NCBI GenBank assembly: GCA_005883235.1
Contig: VAYE01000124.1
Span: 1-10,859, forward strand
Direction: 5' to 3'
Origin: Actinomycetota bacterium
Lineage (GTDB): Bacteria > Actinomycetota > Thermoleophilia > Gaiellales > Gaiellaceae
Length of the DNA stretch: 10,859 bases
Position 1 is the stretch's first letter. The number at the start of each line of letters is the position of its first letter. The notes under the pieces are model-generated. The model did not search any database. It was not told the DNA's origin and was given only the letters and a program-made list of their open reading frames with translations. The translations under genes and the position numbers were made by a program. This document shows positions 1 through 4,992 of this stretch, in pieces.

Positions 1-93
1 GTCGAAGCTGCCGGAGGCCGCTCCGCCGCCCGACGCGGCGCCGCCGACGAGGAGCGCGACCGCGAGGGCGGCGGCGACGGCGGCCGTCCTCAA
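1..93 (-). CDS. Start of a secreted or membrane-anchored protein, cut by the window edge
   Basis: Only the first 31 codons are visible, read leftwards from a TTG at 91-93 that overlaps the TGA stop of the E2 gene by 2 bases (TTGA). The peptide begins MRTAAVAAALAVALLVGGAA and continues with Gly/Ser/Ala. It has a short charged start and then a long hydrophobic core, as in a Sec signal peptide or N-terminal membrane anchor; no lipobox cysteine is visible. The stop/start overlap suggests translational coupling and makes it the fourth gene of the dehydrogenase operon. The Shine-Dalgarno evidence is poor (GGGG about 8 bases upstream), so the start could lie elsewhere. The function cannot be told from this fragment. 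Confidence 0.45.
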   Translation of the reverse strand, partial: MRTAAVAAALAVALLVGGAASGGGAASGSFD

Positions 94-1289
94 AGCGCGA
101 GCCCCGGTTCCTCGAGGAACGTCTTTACCGTGCGAAGGAAGTCGGCCGCCGTCGCGCCGTCGACCGAACGGTGGTCACAGGTGAGCGTCATCGTCATGAC
201 TGGCCGGATCTGGACGACCCCGTCCACCGCGACGGGTGTGTCCTGCACGGCGCCGACCGCCAGGATCGCCGCCTGCGGCGGGTTGAGGACCGCGACGAAC
301 TGCTCGACGCCGTACATGCCGAGGTTCGAGATCGTGAACGTCCCGCCCTCCAGGTCGCCCTGCTGGAGCTTGCCGGTGCGCGCCCGCTCGACGAGGTCGG
401 CGCGCGCCGAGGCGATCTCCGGGATCGTGCGGCGCTCGCAACCGCGGATCACCGGAACCAGGAGCCCGCGCTCGGTCGCGACGGCGATGCCGATGTCGGC
501 GCTCGGCATCAGGCGCACGCTGTCGCCCGCGAAGTGCGCGTTCACCTCGCGATGGCGCATGAGCGCGGCCGCGGCGACCTTCGTCAGGAGGTCGGAGATG
601 GTCGGCTTCGCCCCGTCAGCACGGAGCTCGACGAGCCGCGCGCGCACCGCAAGCGCCCGGGTCATGTCGGCCGACATCGAGATCTGGAACGCCGGCGCCT
701 GCCACGCCTCGGTCATCCGCCGCGCGACCGTGCGGCGGAGGGAGCTCAGCTCGACGACCTCGACTTCTCCCGGCGCCTCAGCGACCGCGGCCGTGGGAGC
801 CGGCGCTGCGGCCGCGCGCTCGACGTCCTCGGCCACGATGCGCCCTTCCGGACCGGTCCCGGTCAAGCTCGTCAGCTCGATCCCGCGCTCGCGCGCGATC
901 CGCCGCGCGAGCGGCGAGGCCTTGACCCTGTCGCCGTCCCGCCGCTCGTCCCTTGCAACAGTCTGTTGCAAAGTCTCGGACGGCGGGGATTCCCGCTTCG
1001 CTTCGGGCTTCGCGGCCGCTTCGGGAGCGGGAGTCTCGTCCGGAACGGACTCGCCCTGCTCGCCGATCACGGCGATCGTCTTCCCGACCTCGACCTCGCC
1101 CTCGGAGATCGCGATCTTGAGCAGCACGCCCGACGCGTCCGCCTCGACCTCCTGGGTCACCTTGTCCGTGTCGAGCTCGTAGAGCGGCTCGCCCTTCTCG
1201 ACGGGATCCCCTTCGGACTTGAGCCACTTCACGATCGTCCCCGACTCCATGCCCTGCCCGAGGCGGGGGAGCTTGATCTCAGTGGCCAT
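90..1289 (-). CDS. Dihydrolipoamide acyltransferase (E2) of a 2-oxoacid dehydrogenase complex
   Basis: E2 core enzyme (399 aa). It takes the acyl group made by E1 on a swinging lipoyl arm and passes it to coenzyme A. N-terminal lipoyl domain at residues about 2-76 with the lipoylation motif ELDTDKVT (Lys43). A Pro/Ala/Glu linker follows, then an E3/E1-binding domain at about 123-158 (ASPLARRIARERGI, TGPEGRI), a second Ala/Pro linker, and the catalytic domain from about 178. The active-site motif DHRSVDG lies at 372-378, with His373 and Asp377 as the catalytic pair. The length is normal for a one-lipoyl E2 and the gene looks intact. It lies downstream of E1 alpha and beta, but separated from E1 beta by a large palindrome instead of the usual few bases. 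A weak GGAAG 6 bases before the ATG is the only ribosome site and lies inside that palindrome. Substrate (pyruvate, acetoin or branched-chain acid) cannot be fixed by sequence alone. No E3 gene is in the window. Confidence 0.95.
   Translation of the reverse strand: MATEIKLPRLGQGMESGTIVKWLKSEGDPVEKGEPLYELDTDKVTQEVEADASGVLLKIAISEGEVEVGKTIAVIGEQGESVPDETPAPEAAAKPEAKRESPPSETLQQTVARDERRDGDRVKASPLARRIARERGIELTSLTGTGPEGRIVAEDVERAAAAPAPTAAVAEAPGEVEVVELSSLRRTVARRMTEAWQAPAFQISMSADMTRALAVRARLVELRADGAKPTISDLLTKVAAAALMRHREVNAHFAGDSVRLMPSADIGIAVATERGLLVPVIRGCERRTIPEIASARADLVERARTGKLQQGDLEGGTFTISNLGMYGVEQFVAVLNPPQAAILAVGAVQDTPVAVDGVVQIRPVMTMTLTCDHRSVDGATAADFLRTVKTFLEEPGLAL
953..971. repeat. Perfect 19-bp palindrome inside the E2 linker-coding region
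   Basis: TTGCAACAGTCTGTTGCAA: two perfect 9-bp arms around one central base. It lies in the E2 gene where the linker reads TLQQTVA (around residues 106-112). It is AT-rich for this gene and uses codons rare around it (TTG, CAA, GTT, GCA). It may be an inserted palindromic repeat unit or a protein-binding site. Confidence 0.7.
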
Positions 1290-1451
1290 GTGAGGCTTCC
1301 GGGGTCATTGCCACGGCTCTGGTGTGCGAGCAGCAAGCGATGCAAGGACGCAAGGAGCATCCGTAGTCGTGCTACGGATGCGACTGAGGACGCCGCAGCG
1401 CGCCGTCTGATCGCGCGCCAGAGCCGCGGAGGATGGCCCCGGGAGCCTCAC
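1290..1451. repeat. Large imperfect inverted repeat filling the E1 beta/E2 gap
   Basis: The whole gap between E1 beta and E2 folds on itself. The left arm is 1290-1366 and the right arm 1372-1451, with a 5-base loop (tcgtg). The inner 10 bp are perfect (GCATCCGTAG against CTACGGATGC). A middle block matches at 14 of 16 positions (1313-1328 against 1410-1425), and the outer block, GTGAGGCT then CCGGGG then CAT, matches at 17 of 19. The right arm supplies the TGA stop of E1 beta and the left arm ends next to the ATG of E2. No T-tract follows and it is mid-operon, so it is unlikely to be a simple terminator. It resembles a REP- or MITE-like palindromic element, or an mRNA processing or stability hairpin. 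Confidence 0.85.
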
Positions 1452-2401
1452 GTACGTCCCACGGTTCGGTACACGGCCTCGAGCACGTCGTCGGCGTGCG
1501 GCACGACCCACTCCTCCATTACCGGCGCGAACGGCAGCGGCGTGAACTTCGCCCCCACCCGCTCGATCGGCGCGTCGAGCCAGTCGAAGGCCTCGTGCTG
1601 GAGCACGGCGGCGACCTCGGCGCCGAAGCCCATCCGCGTCACCGCCTCGTGCGCGACGACGCAGCGGTTCGTCTTCTTCACCGACGCGACGAGGGCCTCC
1701 TCGTCGAGCGGCTGCAACGTACGCGGGTCGACGACCTCGACGGACACGCCTTCGGTCTCCGCCTCCTGCGCGGCGGCGAGCGCCTCGTGCACGAGCCGGC
1801 CGGTGGCGACGACGGTGACGTCCTCGCCCTCGCGGTGCACCCGCGCCTTCCCGAGCTCGATCGGCTCGAGCTCGTCGGGCACCTCTTCCTTGAGCCCGTA
1901 GAGCGTCCGGTGCTCGAAGAAGACGACCGGATTGTCGTCGTAGATCGCCGAGTAGAGCAGGCCTCGTACGTCGGCCGGCGTCGACGCGAAGACGACCTTG
2001 AGCCCCGGGACGTGGACGAACCAGGCCTCGAGCTGCTGCGCGTGCTGCGCCCCCGGCGACCAGCCCGCGCCGCCCTGGGTGCGCACGGTGAGGGGCACCT
2101 TGACCTGCCCGCCTGACATGTACCGGTGCTTCGCCGCCTGGTTAACGATCTGCTCGCACGCGAGCGTCAGGAAGTCCTCGTACATCACCTCGACCACCGG
2201 CCGCATGCCCTGCATCGCGGCGCCGATGCCCGCGCCGACGAGCGCCATCTCGGAGATCGGCGTGTTCCGGACGCGCTCCGGCCCGAACTCGTCCAGCATG
2301 CCCTGCGTCACGCCCATCGAGCCGCCCATCTCGGCGATGTCCTCCCCCATGACGAACACGTCCATGTCGCGGCGCATCGCGGTCGCGAGTGCGTCGCGCA
2401 C
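1448..2401 (-). CDS. 2-oxoacid dehydrogenase E1 component, beta subunit (N-terminus shortened)
   Basis: Beta half of the thiamine-diphosphate-dependent E1 (pyruvate/acetoin type), which decarboxylates the 2-oxoacid with the alpha subunit. The visible product is 317 aa. Family landmarks: VFVMGEDI near the start, NTPISE with the glutamate expected to activate the cofactor (Glu51), YEDF, SPGAQHAQQ with the conserved active-site-loop histidine (His120), PVVFFEHRTLYGLKEEVPD, and a C-terminal transketolase-like domain (VVATGRLVHEAL, VEVVDPRTLQPLD). The start is a GTG at 2399-2401 with GAGGAG 4 bases upstream. Family members usually begin about 8-12 residues earlier with a TYREAV-like stretch. Here the frame reads only RAV before the GTG and then meets the E1 alpha sequence, so the true N-terminus appears deleted with the end of E1 alpha. 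The protein may still be made from this GTG, but activity is uncertain. Confidence 0.9.
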   Translation of the reverse strand: MRDALATAMRRDMDVFVMGEDIAEMGGSMGVTQGMLDEFGPERVRNTPISEMALVGAGIGAAMQGMRPVVEVMYEDFLTLACEQIVNQAAKHRYMSGGQVKVPLTVRTQGGAGWSPGAQHAQQLEAWFVHVPGLKVVFASTPADVRGLLYSAIYDDNPVVFFEHRTLYGLKEEVPDELEPIELGKARVHREGEDVTVVATGRLVHEALAAAQEAETEGVSVEVVDPRTLQPLDEEALVASVKKTNRCVVAHEAVTRMGFGAEVAAVLQHEAFDWLDAPIERVGAKFTPLPFAPVMEEWVVPHADDVLEAVYRTVGRT

Positions 2402-3275
2402 AGCTCTCCTCGAAATCCTGGTCGGAGAGGCCGAGCCGCTCGCGGAGCTTCACGACCGGATCCTCGGTCTCGCGCAGGCGCTGCAGCTCGTCCTTCGGCC
2501 GGTAGACCTGAGGATCGCCGATGTAGTGGCCGACGAGACGGTACGTCTCGCAGAGGAGGAAGACCGGCCCTTCGCCCCCGCGCGCGTGCTCGAGCGCTCG
2601 AGTCGTGGCGCGATAGACCGCCTCGACGTCCTGCCCGTCGATCTTGATCGACTCCATGCCGTAGGCGACCGCGCGCTGCTCGAGATCCTCGATCGGCAGG
2701 TGCTGGCTCGCCGGGGTCGACTCCGCCCAGTGGTTGTCCTCGCACACGAAGACGGCGGGCACGCCCCAGAGCTGCGCGAGGTTCAGCGACTCGTGGAAGG
2801 TGCCGATGTTGGTCGCCCCGTCGCCGAAGAAGGCGAGTGCGACGCGGTCCTCGCGGCGAAGCTTGAACGCGAGCGCCGCGCCGACGATCGCCGGTAGGCC
2901 GCCGCCGACGACGGCGTTCGCGCCGAGGTTCCCGCGCGCGACGTCGTAGAGGTGCATCGAGCCGCCGTAGCCGTGCGAGCAGCCCTCGACCTTGCCGTAG
3001 AGCTCGGCCATCAGCGCGTTCGGCGGCGTGCCGCGCGCGAGCGTGTGCCCGTGCGCGCGGTGGGTCGAGGCGATCACGTCCCGTTCGTCGAGCGCGCGGC
3101 AGACGCCGACGGCCACTGCCTCCTGGCCGATCGCAACGTGGAGGAAGCCCGGAAGCTCGCCCGCACGGAAGCGCTCCTCGACCTTCTCCTCGAAGCGCCG
3201 GATGAGGAGCATCTCGCGGAAGAAATCCCGCAAGTCCTCCTGCGGCAGCGCCTCCTTCTCCTCGACCTTGGCCAC
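2142..3275 (-). CDS. 2-oxoacid dehydrogenase E1 component, alpha subunit, C-terminus lost and replaced by an out-of-frame tail
   Basis: Alpha half of the thiamine-diphosphate E1. Residues 1-290 (3275 down to 2406) match the family: LLIRRFEEKVEERF, GFLHVAIGQEAVAVG, STHRAHGHTLARG, GGSMHLYD, and the cofactor motif GDGATN (151-156) running to EDN (179-181). The substrate-side loop YRLVGHYIGDPQVYRP (245-260) resembles acetoin/pyruvate E1. After SDQDFEE the frame changes character to an Arg/Gly/Asp-rich string (SCARRTRDRDAPR...), which is E1 beta read in the wrong frame. About 35-40 family residues are absent, so the real coding part is best taken as 2406-3275. The start is a GTG with no Shine-Dalgarno site but a -10 hexamer 6 bases upstream, suggesting leaderless translation. 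As assembled the alpha subunit is probably defective; a sequence or assembly error is the main alternative. Confidence 0.85.
   Translation of the reverse strand: MAKVEEKEALPQEDLRDFFREMLLIRRFEEKVEERFRAGELPGFLHVAIGQEAVAVGVCRALDERDVIASTHRAHGHTLARGTPPNALMAELYGKVEGCSHGYGGSMHLYDVARGNLGANAVVGGGLPAIVGAALAFKLRREDRVALAFFGDGATNIGTFHESLNLAQLWGVPAVFVCEDNHWAESTPASQHLPIEDLEQRAVAYGMESIKIDGQDVEAVYRATTRALEHARGGEGPVFLLCETYRLVGHYIGDPQVYRPKDELQRLRETEDPVVKLRERLGLSDQDFEESCARRTRDRDAPRHGRVRHGGGHRRDGRLDGRDAGHAGRVRAGARPEHADLRDGARRRGHRRRDAGHAAGGRGDVRGLPDARVRADR
2402..2411 (-). promoter_or_regulatory. Shine-Dalgarno-like site for the E1 beta GTG start
   Basis: On the minus strand GAGGAG (2411-2406) is followed by AGCT and then GTG (2401-2399), a 4-base spacing that is short but usable. 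The same bases encode the last two glutamates of the E1 alpha-like sequence (Asp-Phe-Glu-Glu). This site is the reason for choosing the GTG. It may be chance, created at the deletion junction. Confidence 0.4.
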
Positions 3276-3278
3276 GCG

Positions 3279-3307
3279 CTGAGTTTAGAGACGGCCTGCC
3301 GTATGCT
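3279..3307 (+). promoter_or_regulatory. Leaderless promoter for the 3314 gene
   Basis: TATGCT (3302-3307), then 6 bases (GCCGCC) and the GTG start at 3314. A partial -35, CTGAGT (3279-3284, sharing the TGA core), lies 17 bp upstream of it. The -35 overlaps the -10 of the opposite E1 alpha promoter, so the two promoters probably cannot be used by polymerase at the same time. Confidence 0.5.
3282..3287 (-). promoter_or_regulatory. -10 element of a leaderless promoter for E1 alpha
   Basis: TAAACT on the minus strand, then 6 bases (CAGCGC) and the GTG start. That spacing places transcription start at or beside the first base of the codon. No Shine-Dalgarno sequence is present. The expected -35 region (about 3305-3310) has no good match and overlaps the -10 of the opposite promoter. 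Confidence 0.5.
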
Positions 3308-3313
3308 GCCGCC

Positions 3314-3688
3314 GTGGCGCTGCTCGAGCAGTGGCGGGACATCGAGGCGCAGCTGCCGGAGCGCTGGGCGAGTGCCCAGCTCACCCTTTCGATCGAGGAC
3401 GAGGGCGACAGCGACCGCGCCGCCTTCCTCCTCGGGCCGGCGAATCCCGGCCGCCGCGGCAAGCAGATCCGGTTCCGCGCCGGGCGGGCGGGCAGCGGCC
3501 CGTCGCCGCATCTCGTCGGCCGGCTGCTCGCGCGCCTCGACGCGGAGCGGATCGACGGGAAGCTCGAGCTCGTCGGGGTCGAGGAGCTTCCCGAGGTGCC
3601 GGCTCCGCTTCGGCCCAGCCTCGCCGGCGCCTGGGACGACGAGGTCGCCAGGCTGCCGCCCGACTGGAGCGACCTGTACTCGAGATGA
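3314..3688 (+). CDS. Hypothetical two-repeat protein, N-terminal part (broken gene)
   Basis: 124 aa from a GTG start, soluble, with no signal peptide or membrane segment. It begins ALLEQWRDIEAQLPERW and holds one full repeat ending HLVGRLLARLDAERIDGKLELVG. A second repeat then starts (DEVARLPPDWSDLYS) and is cut by a stop. The following sequence, in another frame, continues with TRRCLARLDEEGIRGSLRVLR, which clearly mirrors the end of repeat 1. By comparison with repeat 1, about 42 residues of repeat 2 are missing at the junction near 3683, and the frame is changed. I take 3314-3819 as one ancestral gene, broken by an internal deletion or an assembly error. I recall similar uncharacterised proteins in actinobacteria but cannot name a function. 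It is first in a plus-strand unit with the PRC-barrel gene. Confidence 0.7.
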   Translation: MALLEQWRDIEAQLPERWASAQLTLSIEDEGDSDRAAFLLGPANPGRRGKQIRFRAGRAGSGPSPHLVGRLLARLDAERIDGKLELVGVEELPEVPAPLRPSLAGAWDDEVARLPPDWSDLYSR

Positions 3689-3819
3689 CGCGGCGCTGCC
3701 TCGCCCGCCTCGACGAGGAAGGCATCCGCGGCAGCCTTCGCGTCCTGCGCGTGCTCGCGGACACGTACCCGAACGCGACGCAGGGCCCGGTCTGGTACGT
3801 CGGAGGCAGGTCGGTATGA
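3685..3819 (+). pseudogene. C-terminal remnant of the two-repeat hypothetical protein
   Basis: 44 codons from an ATG that overlaps the preceding stop (ATGA). The peptide starts MTRRCLARLDEEGIRG and ends QGPVWYVGGRSV. Its first 20 residues mirror RLLARLDAERIDGKLELV in the upstream repeat, so it is the natural end of the same protein in a shifted frame. It might be translated separately through the ATGA overlap, but no good ribosome site is seen. Its own stop (TGA 3817-3819) overlaps the ATG of the PRC-barrel gene. Confidence 0.65.
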
Positions 3820-4121
3820 GCACCGATCCGGTCTCGTGGTTCCTCGTCGAGCACGGCTGGAAGGTGCTCTCCGCCGATGGGGCGCCGATCGGGACCGTCG
3901 ACGAGGTGATCGGCGACACAGGCAAGGACATCTTCAACGGGGTCTCCGTCTCGCCGGGCTTGCTCAAGCGCGCGAAGTACGTTCCCGCGGAGCGCATCGC
4001 GGAGATCACGGAAGGCCAGCTCCGGCTCGCGCTCTCGCGCGAGGAGTTCGAGCGGCTCGGCCAGTACGAAGAGGCGCCGACGAGCGCCGAGATCCTCCCG
4101 CCCGACCGGCGCGAATCCTAG
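3816..4121 (+). CDS. PRC-barrel domain protein
   Basis: 101 aa, cytosolic, no signal peptide. The fold is recognised from the pattern GWKVLSADGAPIGTVDEVIGD, then GKDIFNGVSVSPGLL, KYVPAERIAEITEGQLRL and LSREEFERL. This is a small beta-barrel like the PRC-barrel domains found in RimM and in stand-alone actinobacterial proteins. Such domains often bind RNA or protein partners, but no specific role can be given here. The ATG at 3816 is supported by GGAGG 9 bases upstream and by the 4-base ATGA overlap with the preceding gene. An in-frame reading extends much further upstream, but that part is antisense to E1 alpha and not protein-like. Confidence 0.8.
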   Translation: MSTDPVSWFLVEHGWKVLSADGAPIGTVDEVIGDTGKDIFNGVSVSPGLLKRAKYVPAERIAEITEGQLRLALSREEFERLGQYEEAPTSAEILPPDRRES

Positions 4122-4144
4122 TCCGCCGCCGAGGCCGCTCTCCC

Positions 4145-4188
4145 GTCACACCGACGTGACCGCCCCGTACGGTGTCTGACACCGGGAC
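4145..4188. repeat. Palindromic intergenic repeat, copy 1
   Basis: Two parts. GTCAC and GTGAC lie around 6 bases (4145-4160), followed by ACGGTGTCTGACACCGGGAC (4169-4188), which contains the perfect 15-bp palindrome CGGTGTCTGACACCG (4170-4184). The unit recurs 99-100 bp downstream. It sits between the convergent ends of the PRC-barrel gene and argR, where a two-way terminator would be expected, but there is no T-tract. Confidence 0.75.
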
Positions 4189-4243
4189 GTGGCCCGCGCA
4201 GACAAGGGGCCAAGCCAGGCGAGCTGCGGCAAGGCGGGCTTTC

Positions 4244-4288
4244 GTCACACCGGCGTGAACGTTCCGCGACGGTGTCTGACACCGGGAC
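4244..4288. repeat. Palindromic intergenic repeat, copy 2
   Basis: GTCACACCGGCGTGAA (4244-4259) differs from copy 1 at two of 16 positions. The 20-mer ACGGTGTCTGACACCGGGAC (4269-4288) is identical to copy 1. The stretch between the copies (4189-4243) holds no gene I can support. The rest of this 208-bp gap, on both sides of the copies, is GC-rich and shows nothing else recognisable. Confidence 0.75.
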
Positions 4289-4329
4289 CCGGCCCTCGCG
4301 GCCACCTCTCGCGGGAGCACGCGACCCTG

Positions 4330-4806
4330 CTAGCCGATCGACTGGGAGAGCTCGGCGGCGAGCAGCTTCGCGTCCGCGCCGTCGCGCGCGATCACGAGGC
4401 ACGTGTCGTCGCCGGCGAGCGTGCCGATGACGTGCGGGTGCTCGAGGCGGTCGAGCGCGCGCGCGATCGCAGGCGCCGAGCCAAGCTCCGAGTGGAGGAC
4501 GACGACGTTTTGCGCTGCCGTCGCCCGGCGGCCGAACTGGGCGAGAATGGTCGCGAGGACATCCCGCGGATCGGATCGGCGCCCGCCCTCGGGCAGCGCA
4601 TATCGAGGCCGGCCGAGCGCGTCGTGCGTCTTCTGCAGGCCGAGGGCGCGGATGTCGCGCGAGACAGTCGCCTGCGTGACCCGGCAACCGGCGGCCTCGA
4701 GCGCGGACAGGAGCTCGAACTGCGTCCCCACCCGACGGCGCGTGACGATGCTGGCGATGAGCCGCTGGCGCTCCGGCTTCCCGTAGGTACGTGCCGATTC
4801 CTGCAT
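4330..4806 (-). CDS. argR: Arginine repressor ArgR
   Basis: 158 aa, hexameric DNA-binding regulator that represses arginine synthesis, and in some bacteria activates catabolism, when arginine is bound. The N-terminal winged helix has the recognition segment QATVSRDIRALGL (residues 45-57, Ser49 and Arg50). The C-terminal oligomerisation and arginine-binding domain has VVVLHSELGSAPAIARALD and GTLAGDDT (128-135), with the acidic pair at 133-134 expected to contact arginine. The length is typical. The ATG at 4804-4806 is preferred over an in-frame start 17 codons upstream, because the upstream start would put the ARG-box-like operator and -10 box inside the gene. No arg biosynthesis gene lies beside it here, so it appears to be a stand-alone regulator facing away from the small membrane operon. 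Confidence 0.95.
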   Translation of the reverse strand: MQESARTYGKPERQRLIASIVTRRRVGTQFELLSALEAAGCRVTQATVSRDIRALGLQKTHDALGRPRYALPEGGRRSDPRDVLATILAQFGRRATAAQNVVVLHSELGSAPAIARALDRLEHPHVIGTLAGDDTCLVIARDGADAKLLAAELSQSIG

Positions 4807-4812
4807 GAACCG

Positions 4813-4825
4813 AGAATAGTTATTC
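4813..4825 (-). promoter_or_regulatory. Leaderless argR promoter with overlapping ARG box
   Basis: GAATAGTTATTC (4814-4825) matches the core of the known ARG box (GAAT, four A/T-rich bases, ATTC) and is nearly self-complementary. On the minus strand the -10 hexamer TATTCT (4818-4813) lies within it, followed by 6 bases (CGGTTC) and the argR ATG. ArgR bound here would cover the promoter, so autorepression is expected. The operator is also about 40 bp from the start of the divergent 4864 gene. Only one box is evident. Confidence 0.6.
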
Positions 4826-4863
4826 GATGTTTCGACCCCTCGCAACTCGGCTAACACGGGGAC

Positions 4864-4992
4864 ATGCTGCGGAAGCTGCTCTGGACCGGCCTATACGCTG
4901 GCCTCGGCGCGGGCGCCACGATGGCCGCCCGCCGCGCCGCGTCCCGCATCTGGCGGCTGGCGACGGGCGAGGAGCCCCCGACCAAGAGGTGA
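4864..4992 (+). CDS. Small membrane protein, DUF4235-like
   Basis: 42 aa, starting MLRKLLWTGLYAGLGAGATM and ending RIWRLATGEEPPTKR. One short hydrophobic segment (about residues 5-20) is followed by a basic stretch. The final RIWRxxTGEEPP motif resembles the ends of actinobacterial DUF4235 membrane proteins; that link is from memory and not certain. It is the first gene of a four-gene unit, and its TGA overlaps the GTG of the next gene (GTGA). There is only a weak GGGG by the ATG. TAACAC lies exactly 6 bases before the ATG, one base short of the TANNNT -10 seen at other leaderless starts here. Function unknown, probably envelope-associated. Confidence 0.65.
   Translation: MLRKLLWTGLYAGLGAGATMAARRAASRIWRLATGEEPPTKR

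Noticed and set aside
1290..1451. The large palindrome as a rho-independent terminator or an RNA gene
   Set aside because: No T-tract on either strand, it lies in mid-operon, and it shows no tRNA or known ncRNA features.
171..1901. Long plus-strand open frame (576 codons) opposite E2 and E1 beta
   Set aside because: It is antisense to two clear enzyme genes, is dominated by Arg/Asp/Leu/Ser from GC-rich codon shadows, and has no family pattern.
2142..3275. A natural E1 alpha-beta fusion protein, as known in some bacteria
   Set aside because: The two parts are in different frames and both lack residues at the join; no slippery sequence that would join them is evident.
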